Made by a program: the position numbers and the translations under genes. The notes under the pieces are model-generated. The model ran no database searches and was not told the origin of the DNA. It saw only the letters and a list, made by a program, of their open reading frames with translations. Shown piece after piece: positions 23,570-34,545 of a DNA stretch of 64,000 bases; the first letter of the stretch is position 1, and every line of letters starts with the position of its first letter. Origin of the DNA: Chrysogorgia sp. JL179-B06 (Eukaryota; Cnidaria; Anthozoa; Scleralcyonacea; Chrysogorgiidae); assembly GCA_035772405.1 (NCBI GenBank), contig JAYKKM010000081.1, positions 1,369,001 through 1,433,000 of the forward strand, read 5' to 3'.

Positions 23570-23950
23570 ATCTATACTCATACACTTCGCAGATGTAATG
23601 GTGTATATCTATACTACTTGCAGATGTAATGGTGTATGGCTATACTTAGAGATACTACTTCGCAGATATAATGGTGTATATCTATACTCATACACTTCGC
23701 AGATGTAATGGTGTATATCTATACTTACTACTTCACAGGTGTAATAGTGTACATACTACTTACCAAGGTGTAATATCTATACTTATACCTATACTTATAT
23801 TTGTAGGTATAATAGTGTATAGATATCTACACTTGCTATTTAACACGGGTAATTATGTATATGTATTTACTTATAGTACTTAGCAGGTGTAATATCTATA
23901 CTTATATACCTATACTTCGCAGGTGTAATAGTCTATATTTATACTCACAA
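23570..23950. repeat. Degenerate tandem repeat, about 36 bp
   Basis: Repeated copies of a unit containing GTGTATATCTATACT and CACTTCGCAGATGTAATG, increasingly divergent to the right. Confidence 0.7.
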
Positions 23951-24348
23951 ATTCGGTGTCATTTGAATATCTATTTACTTGTATTAATATCGACCCCAAA
24001 AACGATAATGATATATTTGAAAGGGCACTTAAAACGATGAAGAATGCGCTTTACAGTTCTTCGATATTTATGAAGACTTCTGTATGGGAACGGAGAGGTT
24101 TGGAAGCTAATCTATTACTATGGTGACAACATAACTTGAAGCTTTAGTTTGCCGGGTGGTATGTGTCCACGTGCAAAGTTTCAAGTACTTTCGTTGGATA
24201 ACTTTGAAGATATACACAAGTTTTATAATTGCTACAATGTTGTTGGTCATCCTGTGCCTCATTAACATATCATATACAACTGAATACCTCAAGAACGAAA
24301 ATAGATATCGAAGAACTGTTAGCGCTATATTATTCATAATTTTATAAA

Positions 24349-24822
24349 GTGTCCCTAACTTCAAAAAATTTTATTGTCTTATTTGGAAGAACTTTTAAAA
24401 TGATAAAGTAACTTCTTTTGGAGATTTTCGTTTCTTTGCTTTCTTTTTTAGATATATCAGTTTGTTTGATATGCAAATGTACGGAATTTACGTCACAGAT
24501 GCATAATGACTTATTGGAGAAATGTGTGTATCTCTTTCACTCTCGAACGAAATCCTTTAAAATCGAGAAGTTTGGTGTTGTGGGAGAAACACGCACACGT
24601 GTTATTCACATTTTAGTGTTTTTATTTGATGAACGCAAAGATATATAACATTCTCTGATAACTCGTTATGCATGTTGACGTAAATTCCAGACATTTGCGT
24701 ATCAAACGAACTGATATATCTCAAAAAGAAAGCGAAGAAACGAAAATCTTCAAAAGAAGTTACTTTATCATTTTAAATGTTCTTCCAAATAAGACAATAA
24801 AACATTTTGAGGTTAGGGGTGC
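24349..24822. mobile_element. Long palindromic MITE
   Basis: The left arm (GTCCCTAACTTCAAAAAATT onward) and the right arm ending AGGTTAGGGGTGCCC are inverted copies. They share TTGTCTTATTTGGAAGAAC and the GGAGATTTTCGTTTCTT-type stretch. A related arm occurs at about 35.89-36.2 kb and weakly at 0.45-0.57 kb. No coding sequence. Confidence 0.65.
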
Positions 24823-25019
24823 CCTCTCAAACATAGGATTATCATTTTTGTCAGTATCATTTTATGTATGTTAGTTAAACTTAAAAAAAAATTAAAGGAA
24901 ATTCTATGTAGAAATTACTCTAAGAAACTGTATCGTCCACCAAACTGTTCAAAAATGTTGGCATCAGGTGTAATATATATCTATATACTTACTAATTAGC
25001 AAGTGTATATAGAGGATTA

Positions 25020-26130
25020 TTATTACATTGAGTCGGTTTCCTTTGATGTACCGCGGGATGTATGCGCCATACATCCCTATGAATACTAATAAGATAAGAA
25101 ACGAAGAAAAAACTAGGAAAATCTTTGTCCAAAGTGGACAAAATCGACAAAACGTTGTTGGAAACCTCCTCAATGTAATAATCCCCTCGCCCGGGCGCGC
25201 TTCGCGCCGAAGGCCTGAGGGCGAGGGCCCGTTCCTAGATCTAGGATCAGTTTATAGGTATATATATATATATGATCAACCGTCCTCATGCGCGGCATCG
25301 GAAAATGTGGCACTGGTAACTAGATACTCAGATTAAATTGAACCGTCACAAGAGACATAGTTTTTTGAGGAAATAGAAATCCGAGTCCGAGTATGTATTC
25401 CAAATCTGTTTTCAGAATTGAAAACGGTTATATATTGATCGAGATTAGAAATTAGTCCGGGCTTGGTCGGCTATGATAAGTACATAAACCATTTTTACGA
25501 AGGGTATTCACGTTCTCGTAATATAGTAGACACATATGTGATGTATTTTGACTCGCTAATTCCAAATCTGTTTTCAGAATTGAAAACGGTTAAATATTGA
25601 TCGAGATAACGTTCAAAATAATATACGATGAAGTGACCAGTTTATAATCGACTAATTTCTAAGTACATAAAGCGTTTTTACGAAGGGTACTCACGTTCTC
25701 GCAATATAGTAAACGCGTATGTTATATATGTATGTTGACTTGCTAATTCCAAATCTGTTTTCAGAGTTTAAATCGGTTAAATATTGGCCGAGATAACGTT
25801 CAAACATTTCTTCGACGAAACGGGCTTTTGCATGGAAATTGTGAATTTTTGCAAAACAGAAATACACGGCCACGGCGTGCGAGGTCTGGGCACCATGGAT
25901 GGAGAAATTCCCGTAGGGGGGGGGGGGGGGGGTAGAAAAGGCGGGCGAGGGGATTATTGCGAATTCGTATTTCTAGTAAGTCAGATAAACACCTCGAACT
26001 TCGGGATTTATGCGATATACAGCCCTCGGACGCTACGCGTCCTCGGGGCTGTATGCCGCATAAATCCCTCGTTCTCGGTGCTTATCTATTACATAAAGCA
26101 TAAAGCACCGGTAGCTAAAGGTTTTTAACA
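25020..26130. repeat. Dispersed repeat cluster including a short tandem
   Basis: 25029-25180 (GAGTCGGTTTCCTTTGATGT onward) and 25975-26095 match 63478-63760 closely. A partial copy in inverted orientation sits at 35.55-35.76 kb. Between them a block with CCAAATCTGTTTTCAGA recurs at 25399, 25561 and 25747, a 160-190-bp tandem also found inverted at 52.47-52.61 kb. A run of 17 G spans 25916-25932. No gene seen. Confidence 0.6.
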
Positions 26131-26249
26131 TTTTGTAATATTAGTACGAGAATAGATATAGTGCAGGCATATATATTTCTAAATAAGTGGACTATATTGC
26201 TATTTAATATATTTATGCAACTATATATGTAATAACTTTATTGGGAAAA

Positions 26250-27240
26250 TTAAATAAAACTACATACAAGTATATAACCCAAACAGGAAAGGTGCGAACG
26301 GGTCTTAATAGCGGCCATATACGAGGCACCCTTTATATACAAATATACATAAAAAAACAATGACATAAGAAAAACTAATTAATATCTGTGACAAGGGCAG
26401 TCACGAACAAGAGACCATAGTTAGTAGAAGGGGATGGTTTGGAAGCTCTATTGTCTTTCAAGATGACGCAATGGTCATGTTATTGTATTGGAGAAAGTGT
26501 TTGTTATTGGGTTGGAGAAAGGAAATTCTATGGACACGTGACGGCGAAGGACTAACAACACGTGACGATGAAGGACTACACTAATTAAATCCAAACGTTG
26601 TTATTGGATGACTGCTTCATTATACAGAAAATACAATAGGTTCAGTGACCGTGAAAGTGAAAACAACATAGAACAATGACTTTTGCCTTCCAAACCATCC
26701 CTTCTACTAACTATGAAAAGACCAAGTACATGATGGCATGTCTCCATCAAAAACTGAAATAAGTAAGGACGAATAAGTGCGACGAAGAAAGTTCTTAAAA
26801 CTAGATAATGTCAGGAGGTTAGTGAGGTGAAGATGTTTTGCACACTGAGTTCCATAAACGAACAGTCCGGTTGAAGTATGAGCCCTTGAATGTACTTGTT
26901 TTACAAAACGGAACTTTAAGTATAAGACTAGGATTTAAAGTAAGTCGTGTACGGTCGTGATTAATAAAACTAACATAGTTGCATATGTTCAAGTCTATGT
27001 GACCATATAATGCCTTGTAAAATAAGACCAAGTCTCGAATTTCTCTGTCATAGCAGAGTGGTAAAATATCTAGTAAAGTTTGCAGTCTCTCCTTATATGA
27101 AATTTCTCCTATTTTTTATCTTAAAATTCATCTTGTCGCGTGTTTTTGGATTCTTTCAATTTTGGTCTTTAGAGAGACATTCGATGCTGACCAAATTTCG
27201 CTACCCTAGGCATAGCATAACTGAGATTTGACAAGAGATA
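26250..27240 (-). pseudogene. LINE reverse-transcriptase C-terminal remnant
   Basis: The minus strand at 26819-27031 encodes FYKALYGHIDLNICNYVSF, then FCKTSTFKGSYFNRTVRLWN. This is the pattern at the C-terminus of many non-LTR (CR1/L2/jockey-type) reverse-transcriptase proteins, just before the 3' end. Only the C-terminal part is readable and the frame decays upstream. A MITE (26416-26715) lies just beyond the coding end. Confidence 0.6.
26416..26715. mobile_element. 300-bp MITE
   Basis: The terminal sequence CATAGTTAGTAGAAGGGGAT and its right-end counterpart ATCCCTTCTACTAACTATG are inverted; the similarity continues through GGTTTGGAAG. Non-coding interior. Confidence 0.75.
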
Positions 27241-27342
27241 AGTATAATGACCGCCGGATTTTTGTTTCGGTCAATGGAGGACAAGTTCTCTTCAGCAGAC
27301 CAAGCATCTTATTTGCTGAATATGTGTGTTTTGAAATACAAG

Positions 27343-27373
<31 letters not shown>

Positions 27374-27376
<3 letters not shown>

Positions 27377-27722
27377 GGCTCCGCTCGAAACGTCAGTATC
27401 TCGTCACTAAATTCTTGGCAGTTTACCACCGTTTCACTTTGCTATATATTCAAAACACTGTCTACGCAGCACTTTACTTTTTTACTATATATATATATAT
27501 ATATATATCATCCAACGGCACGCCAACGATCATCCAACGGCACGCAATCATCAAACCAAAGAAAACGACGTACAAAGAAACATAATCTGGTTCAAACCCC
27601 CATTCAGTAGAAACGCAAGCATTTTCCAATTTCGAGCAATTTACGCAGAATATTCAACTGAAACACCGTAAAGGTGCATTAAAGCGTGAAACTCTGAGTA
27701 GCGACAATAAAGTTTTTAAACT
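27374..27722 (+). mobile_element. Penelope-like element, internally deleted copy
   Basis: It starts with the 3' half of the hammerhead-type block (GGCTCCGCTCGAAACGTCAG) seen in full at 38.79 and 45.72 kb. After an AT microsatellite comes a fragment reading RNIIWFKPPFSRNA (about 27580), which matches IIWFNPPFSKNV in the larger copy at 36.7-38.0 kb. It ends with GCGTGAAACTCTGAGTAGC, close to the 3' end of that copy (37981-37999). Confidence 0.6.
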
Positions 27723-28029
27723 ATATATACCTGTTCTACTGTTTACAGTATTGAGCAATCTTTTATCCTTAGCCAACATCTTACAAATGGTTTACAAATA
27801 TATAAACCATGGTATTATCAATTCTAAAATTCAGACGACAAAAACACGGCAGTTGTTATACTTGTTGGTTGTACAAACATTTGCGAATTAAAATGTTATG
27901 CATGCCCAACTATAAAATGTGCTTCCTCACGAATTAGGTTGCATAGTTGCGAAATCTTACACATTATATAGAACCAGCTGAAAATGGGTCGCATTGTTGA
28001 CAAATTTCGGATTATGTAGAAGCAATTGA

Positions 28030-28660
28030 GCCTCAAATACTTCGATAACGCCGAAGATTAGATTGAATTGTAGTGGTTCTTTTAGCGCGGAGTCTTTTCA
28101 TGTGGGCATACTTCAGAAGTGACATGTTGTACTGCTTCGACGATTTTGTCGCATATTTCGTCGACGTCACTATGTGATCTGCCGTGTCTTGACGGTGTCG
28201 TCGAGCGCTTATTCGTATACGCCTTGAGCTTGTCTTGGTCAATTAGGCGTGTGAGGTCCGGGCGAGTACGTGGTTGCAGTCAGCGCGCGGCGTTTTATTG
28301 CGACCTTGGATGGTGGTATTTTGAGCTTGAGCTCAAATATACTGCGTGGTCGCCGGTCGGTGTCGAAGATCCATGTTGCTCCTTCTGGCACGAATATCAA
28401 CGGTCATCTTAAATATACAGCCACTGGTTAGAAAATAGTCCAGCCGCTTCCATGGATATTATGCGCACGGATACGTATTGTACATCGGTACATCCTCCAC
28501 TTTGATGTCTTTGGCAACCATAATGCCTACGCCCTGTTCACCTCCACGTTTCTGGCCGGAGTAGTAAAATTTATACCCTTCGATTTCCAACATGCCCGGG
28601 CCTTGTCGCCGCACCAGCGGTAGACACAGGTTCAAATCCTGGGTTGGATCTCCACTCAGG
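28030..28660 (-). pseudogene. Degenerate LINE (endonuclease region) fragment
   Basis: The minus strand at about 28600-28500 reads EIEGYKFYYSGQK, typical of apurinic-type endonuclease domains of LINEs. It is followed by degenerate sequence to about 28030. A close relative lies at 42.48-42.65 kb, within the segment duplicated between the two GBP-like loci. Confidence 0.5.
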
Positions 28661-28979
28661 GTCTTGCAATAATACCACCAAATGGTAAGGCTTTCGGGTC
28701 TTCTCGGATAACGACCTTAAATCGTAGGCCCTCAGAACCCCTATAAATTTGGCTTCTGGCCTGTAAACAGTCTGTTCGTTAACTTGTCCCTTCCGCAAAA
28801 TGTCAAAAACTCGAAACGAAAGATGTTCGTTTTCGGAGTCTTATAACATTCGGCAAAATGACTTTCGTAAAGTGTCTTTTGGCAAAATGTCCGGCCACCA
28901 AATCGTAGGCCCTCGGAACCCCTATAATTGGACTTCTAGCCTGTTGGGCTATTCCGTTCACCTAAACGAATGATAAATC

Positions 28980-29480
28980 TAATAAATTAACACTTCTTGC
29001 ACTAACATGATCTTGTAGCGCAATCGGTGCATTTCTGCTCGATGTCTTGCTTTGTACCCAACGTGCGCTTATGTTGACTGTCGTGATCGTTGTAAGTCCA
29101 TTCCCATTTGGAACTTGTGGAGTGCTTGGAACTTCTGGCTTGACTGGCATTCTTAGTCCTCTGTACATTGTACACTATATATACTGTACTCTATACACTG
29201 ATGATGTTGATGTTAGTTCGTCGGTGATGCAGTCGTGCTGAAAATTCGTCAGTATATAGTTTTGATTCGAGGAGAGGTTACTGAAATCCCACCTGCCTCT
29301 TGTTGAGATTAGCTGCTTATAAAAAGCGTTTCCGGTGGGCTCCACGTGAAAAATGCCCACCAACGGGCCACGTGTACATCGGTACATAAATGGTAATTAT
29401 AACTGAACACTTATATAAAAGAATTAGAAAATAACTGTCTCGTGACTCAGAGGAGATTCTGGTTCATGCATTTATTACCA
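28980..29480. repeat. Segment duplicated at 42.66-43.03 kb
   Basis: Both stretches contain AACATGATCTTGTAGCGC, CATTTGGAACTTGTGGAGTG, GATGTTGATGTTAGTTCGTC and CCCACCTGCCTCTTGTTGAG in the same order. This is the left part of the duplication that also includes the GBP-like genes. No coding exon recognised. Confidence 0.75.
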
Positions 29481-29905
29481 CACGGCCGGATTTGATTGCA
29501 GTGGCCAGGCTTATTTGCAAACTTCCTAGATTTTGCCATATTACACCTGCCCTCTGTAACCTCCACTGGCTTTCGATTAATCACCGTATTGATTTCAAAA
29601 TCTTATTGATAACGTTCAAGGCAATTCATAGTATTGCTCCTGATTATATTTGTAATATTATCAATGTCAAAAGCTCCTCTAGGTATAACTTACGCAATAT
29701 AAATGGTGAGACACAATTATTAGTATATTACCACCTTGAGTTGGCAAATCACTTGTAACATTAGGAGATACGCGGGCGTTTGCATTTGCAGCCCCCAAAA
29801 CTATGGAACTCATTGCCTAAGGAAATTAGGAACATTAACTTTTTACCAACGTTTAAGAGTCGCATTAAGACTATACTTTGTAAACGTGCTTTCAATCTAT
29901 AGATA
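29460..29905 (+). pseudogene. CR1-like LINE reverse-transcriptase C-terminal remnant
   Basis: The plus strand reads ARLICKLPRFCHITPALCNL, then HWLSINHRIDFKILLITFKA. After a frameshift it continues with AFAAPKLWNSLPKEIRN. This is the classic C-terminal pattern of CR1/L2-type LINE proteins. The frame is broken, so the copy is dead. The second GBP-like locus lacks this insertion. Confidence 0.8.
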
Positions 29906-30110
29906 TGTTATATATACTTGTAACATTTTATGATGACTGTAATATTTACTTTCATCGGCTTGTAATGCCCCTTTTTATGAAATAAGAATATACATGAAAA
30001 ACTTAATTATCATGTATTTACATAAGTATAAAATTTAAACATGAGTAAAATAACTATTCCGAAAATAAAATTAGCTAATAAGCTATATATTATATATATC
30101 TAAATATCTA

Positions 30111-30156
30111 ACTACAGACGGTACCGTTTCGGCCTTTTGGGCCTCATCAGTGTAGT
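30111..30156 (-). ncRNA. Type-I hammerhead ribozyme, complete
   Basis: Read on the minus strand. Stem I is ACTACA pairing with TGTAGT at the other end. The core CTGATGA is followed by stem II (GGCC, loop CAAAA, GGCC), then GAA, stem III (ACGG with TA between it and CCGT) and the cleavage-site C. Cleavage would fall between positions 30117 and 30116. All conserved core bases are present. The very short stem-III loop is typical of retrotransposon hammerheads that work best as dimers. Confidence 0.85.
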
Positions 30157-30344
30157 GCTGACGAGCAGGGTGAAGGTAACTGCTATTTACAGTCACCCTT
30201 GATGCCACACGAATGTGGGACATCAAAAACCATGCCATAGTGCTCAAACTGCAAGCAGTGAGCGTGCGCACAATGCATAAGCGACAATGGTTTTCATCCT
30301 GTTAGAGTGCTCAATATGACCTAAAGGTCATAGAGCGATATCTA

Positions 30345-30381
30345 ACTACAGACGGTACCGTTTGGGCCTCATCAGTGTAGT
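30345..30381 (-). ncRNA. Hammerhead ribozyme, broken copy
   Basis: Same as the unit 234 bases to the left, but 9 bases are missing, removing one side of stem II and the G of the GAA core. It keeps stem I, CTGATGA and the stem III/cleavage segment, and should be inactive. Confidence 0.8.
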
Positions 30382-30779
30382 GCTGACGAGCAGGATGAAG
30401 GTAACTGCTATTTACAGTCATATATTAGTTAAAACGACTAAAAACACTAAAAAACTACTATTATATTTATCAATTGCATACACCTGCAATGGGCTATTTT
30501 TAAAACGTTCAGTTTTACATTTAAAATTATAAAGTTTATTATACCATTACCCATAATGCGGTCGGGGGAGCGGAGGTAAGACCCTGGGTACGAGGTTGTT
30601 ATATCTTGTATTTCTTTCCCGGACGTTTTGAACTTTTTCTGGGAGGAGACGATGTAACTTATGCGACGTAGATAGCATTCGCTTAATTAATTCTACGCAG
30701 TGCTTCTCCCGTCTTTCTTGAAGAGAAGGCAATTTATATGTTGCTAAAGCTTCTTCGTATTTTAAATCTGGAGCTATTT

Positions 30780-31200
30780 CCAGGTTTGTAAAGACCGCTC
30801 AGCAACCAGTCGGACTGCAGAAAAGCTGCGTTAAGACCTGGAACTCACGAGCCAAACCATAATGACGAAGTTTCTTTCGTTATATGATACCATATCTACA
30901 GGGTTTAATATTCAAGGTTTTCATCGGATCTTCTATATATATGGCAACTGACTTTCACAGCTTGTCACGAATCTGGCAATTAATGATTGTGATTGATTCA
31001 GATATAGTTTACTTCGACAACCGGAAAAGCAGCGGAACGAAAGACAGGCCACAAAATCAATGCCAAACTGGATACTTTATTTTGGTCTTGAATTATTCAA
31101 AATTTATCAGGTATATACGCCAGATACATTTTGGGCAATGCCCATAGCCAGTGGCCCAGTTACCTGGAGGACTATGAGTATTTTCATCATGTTTAACTGG
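30780..31200. repeat. Segment duplicated at 43.15-43.91 kb
   Basis: It contains CTCAGCAACCAGTC, GCAGAAAAGCTGCGTTAAG, AAGGTTTTCATC, GACTTTCACAGC and GGGCAATGCCCATAGCCAGT in the same order as the second locus, where a 16-bp minisatellite has expanded in the middle. Part of the GBP-like locus duplication. Confidence 0.75.
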
Positions 31201-31358
31201 ATATCTAACTTGTTTTCTATGCATGTGCTCACTCGTGACATGTCCATGCAGTTCAACACTCGAAATAAATTCCATATTTCCGCGCATCCATGTAGTATTC
31301 TATATTTATTTCCTTTACAAAATTTTACCAATATATAAGCCGGTTGTCATCCAATGGT

Positions 31359-31392
<34 letters not shown>

Positions 31393-31500
31393 TTCACGCT
31401 CTCTGGATGTGCGCATGACCGCTGTTTGTCCCACAAGCGGTTGTCACCGGCAATCGTTTGTGTATAATTGGTTCTCATGCCCATATCTAGATCGTACCAA

Positions 31501-31545
31501 ACTACACTGATGAGCTGTGGAACAGCGAAACACGTATCTGTAGAT
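31501..31545 (+). ncRNA. Hammerhead ribozyme motif
   Basis: ACTACA (stem I), CTGATGA, then stem II GCTGT-GGA-ACAGC, then GAAAC. Stem III is degenerate (ACACGTAT, probably from a perfect ACACGTGT), then C and TGTAGA, which pairs with ACTACA except at one base. It is flanked by (TA)n tracts, as expected for a Penelope-type terminal region. It could still cleave weakly. Confidence 0.65.
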
Positions 31546-31549
31546 ATTG

Positions 31550-31591
<42 letters not shown>

Positions 31592-32071
31592 TTAATCGCA
31601 AGATATCACCTTATATATATCGGTTTAATCGTTCCATGAACGTATACCCACATCACATACATGAGTTTTGATACCCAATGAAAACCTGTAGGAAACTTGC
31701 TGGTGAACTGGATCACATTTCTTAATTTCCATATTCAAATCAATGAAACACAAATATGCATACTCGTTTGAGAAATAACATCAAACACTCGTTTGTTGTG
31801 TTTCATCAGAGAACTCCAAACACTCGAAAATAATAAAGACCTCGTTCTTTCGTTTTTTCTCGTGTTTGGAACCCCTGATGAAACACTCAAACTCGTGCTT
31901 GATCTAATTACATTCAAATATTTCCGGTACAGTATATACTTTCATTTTGGGAAATTATTGTTCAAGACAGTCAACCAATCAAATTTCCATCACTGTGCAA
32001 AAACAAGTAAAACCGGTATTTTGTGGCATTCGTTATTAAAGCAACTATAATTCTATTACGAAACGTTTCAG

Positions 32072-32169
32072 CAATCTGCCAGTCTAGAATTTGCACGGCT
32101 GGACATCGTCCTCACAGGAACGCAATCAGAAAAGGAGCACTCGTCGAAGAAATCATCATACAAGATGAG
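32072..32169 (+). pseudogene. Candidate upstream exon of GBP-like locus 1 (frame-shifted)
   Basis: Aligned with the locus-2 exon at 44892-44984: acceptor CGTTTCAG, shared AGTCTAGAATTTG, then CGAAGAAATCATCAT, with donor GATGAG/GTATAA. Compared with locus 2 there is a net length difference of 5 bases, so the 5' frame no longer reaches the donor in phase 0. The 3' half read in phase 0 gives ALVEEIIIQDE, similar to ALEEIIIEDE in locus 2. Coding status is uncertain. Confidence 0.45.
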
Positions 32170-32349
32170 GTATAATTTTAGAAATTACAGATAAACAAAA
32201 TACCATCCGAGAATGATGGACATTTTCTAGGAATTAAAATTCAGCAGGTTTCTAGCTTCGCTAGGCTTTTTTAAGAATCGCACACGCTTGGTGCTTGCGA
32301 TTTCGGGCTTGAGATTATTACAATGTTCCTGAATGTCGCTGTGGATAAG

Positions 32350-32440
32350 CCTATACCATTTACGTCCACTGACAGCAGCTGGTATATGAACTGTCGATGA
32401 TAGAGAAAACTAACCCACATATTTCCAACCAGATCGTTAT
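32350..32440 (+). pseudogene. Second upstream exon of GBP-like locus 1, disrupted
   Basis: Counterpart of the locus-2 exon at 45207-45301. Four bases (ATTG) are missing after TGGTATATG, and every reading frame across the block meets a stop before the donor GTAAGT. Unless another first exon is used, the locus-1 protein cannot start as locus 2 does. Confidence 0.5.
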
Positions 32441-32469
32441 GTAAGTTGAATACTCTAAAAGGTTGGTGT

Positions 32470-32645
32470 ATTGCCGAAAATAATTCGTCAGAGAGTGAAG
32501 GTCCTTCGTCAGAGAGTGAAGGTCCTTCGTCAGAGTGAAGGTCCGTTGTCAGAGAGTGAAGGTCCTTCGTCAGAGAGTGAAGGTCCTTCGTCAGAGTGAA
32601 GGTCCTTCGTCATGCAGAGAGTGAAGGTCCTTAGTCAGAGAATGA
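32470..32645. repeat. 21-bp tandem repeat
   Basis: Seven to eight copies of a unit close to TCGTCAGAGAGTGAAGGTCCT. The homologous position in locus 2 (45350-45410) has only two to three copies, so the array has expanded or contracted since the duplication. Confidence 0.85.
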
Positions 32646-32649
32646 AACG

Positions 32650-34545
32650 TTGGTACACCAACTTTTTAGAGTATTCGATTTTGTGATTGCCACTAATCTT
32701 CCACTGATTAATAAAACAATTTGTTCTTGGCATTAGATGACTCGTTATAAAATTAACAATGTTTTGTTTTGTTTTTCTTTGTTGCCAGGTAAATTTTATA
32801 ACGAGTTCTAGTAACATACACTTTCTTTTTAGAACTTGAGATTTAAATCGTGTGACATGCACATCTGCTATTAAGACCACATTCACACAAGTCCGGTCTG
32901 AAAAATCAACGGCAGAATATGATTACGTTCACGAATCCGTCATAATAACGAAGGTTTGGCAGGTGTTCATATGCGACTAGCAACGACCACATATCCAATT
33001 AAAATGATATTTACTTACAACAAGACGCCCGCTGGGCGTTAACTCGTCGTTTATATATATATTATCGCAAAATTTGTCATCAGTAAGTTCGGGCCATTTA
33101 AATTTAATTGTAGTAAACTTCTGATTGGCGAGAATCCTGATTGGCAAGAATCACCCCATGAATAGCATAACTAAGTAGGAAGCTGCTTTGTGGGACTGTT
33201 TTCTTGCAGTTACCTGCCAAATTACACACGCCGGCGATCGGCAGAACCATGTCGAGCCCGCCAACACCACTAACCCAGCGGTAACATGTTCGTCGTAAAT
33301 ATTACGAACTATTTCGCCAAACAAACGGTCGGAACTCGGAAAACGAAAATATATAATGCAGTATCCACAAACAGTTCTTGCTGGTACAAACTAATAACGT
33401 AATCCGGTAGATTCTCAAGCGCTTGAAAAGGAATCCATCATAATCGAGGACAATTCCAGATGATCCTTGTGGGTCGAATCATAACATTTTGTCCCGCAAC
33501 AGCGCAACTTGTGAAAGAATATCAACAAAAAGCTTTTCTGCTTGAACGTGAAGCAAATATTTATTCATACTAATACAGACTTACTACGAAATCCTTCCTT
33601 GCAGCAATAAACATACGTTGTTGCGGTTGATATTTCGAAATCCCGAATAACGTCGTTTGCCTTTTGGAAAGTATCTATCGATCACAAAATCGAATTTAGG
33701 ACTAGGATTGAGAGTTTGCTATCTATTCTTCTGCTGTGCATGAATGCTCTTCTCCACGTGCGCGTATAAAGATGCTAAATATTTACATATTTTGAAATAA
33801 TGAGCGGTAGATTTACGAGCGTTATTTACGAGCGACCAGTAACTATTCAATTTTGTGATCCATAGTAGTACAACGGATATGTAGTATAGATAATCAGATT
33901 TCTCGTGCTTTGCATTCTATCTTATCGGAAATAATATTGGTGACCAAAACGACCAATGAGAACATTTTTGACACAGATTAGGCCATATCGAGCTTCCTTT
34001 CTACCACGTGATCCAAATTTATAAGTGATTTTATTATCGAATTTATTGTAAATCATTTTGGGTCATTGTGGATCGTTTGGGATCATTGTGAGTCGTTTTG
34101 GGTCATTATGGGTTATTGAGGGTCGTTACTACATCCGGCTAGATAGTTCTCGTAGGAATTTGCCTTGTTGGGCAGAGCATCGTTTCTCTTGCTTGTCTTG
34201 TCTGCTTTTTAGTCGCTAATAGTCGTATTAATAATATATTTATCAAAACATCGCCAAAAAATTGCCAATGAGAGGAGTTTGGGTATCAAAGTGGAGCGAA
34301 AAAGTTTACACGGATACTGTGTTTACACGACACCGTCACGGGTTCCGTTTTCATCTCGCACCGTTTAGAAATCGTTTTCAAATCGCTCCGGTTCAAAGTG
34401 ATGTTTTCACACAATTTCGATCCGGTGCCCTTTTCAACTCGCTCCGGACTCGTGTGAACGGGATCTTAGCCAATTTTTATATATTTTTAAAAATTAAGGT
34501 GTGTAAAATCTAAAAACGTTAAATGTTCTCTTTTATAATTATTAG
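32650..34545. other. Upstream region and intron of GBP-like locus 1, no further exon seen
   Basis: No repeat or domain recognised apart from a short degenerate tandem at 34.04-34.13 kb (GATCGTTTGGGATCATTGTG-like). The segment separates the disrupted upstream exon from the GTPase exon. Confidence 0.4.

Larger units (their letters stand above)
30111..30420 (-). mobile_element. Tandem hammerhead-ribozyme repeat (retrozyme-like), 234-bp unit
   Basis: Two copies of a 234-bp unit, the second incomplete (30345-30420). On the minus strand each unit starts at a type-I hammerhead. The copy is mostly identical over the overlapping 70 bases apart from one 9-base deletion. There is no open frame of note. 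Short tandem repeats bounded by type-I hammerheads are what has been described as retrozymes in plants and animals: non-autonomous elements whose transcripts self-cleave and circularise. Placement in this class is inference from structure. Confidence 0.75.
31640..32640. repeat. Segment duplicated at 44.48-45.41 kb
   Basis: About 1 kb of near-collinear sequence is shared with the second GBP-like locus. It includes a foldback block (TGTTTCATCAG / CTGATGAAACAC), two candidate small exons and a 21-bp tandem (GTCAGAGAGTGAAGGTCCTT). Copies differ by small indels. Confidence 0.85.

Noticed and set aside
34262..34513. 83-codon open frame before the locus-1 GTPase exon
   Set aside because: No domain, no splice support and no counterpart in loci 2 or 3.
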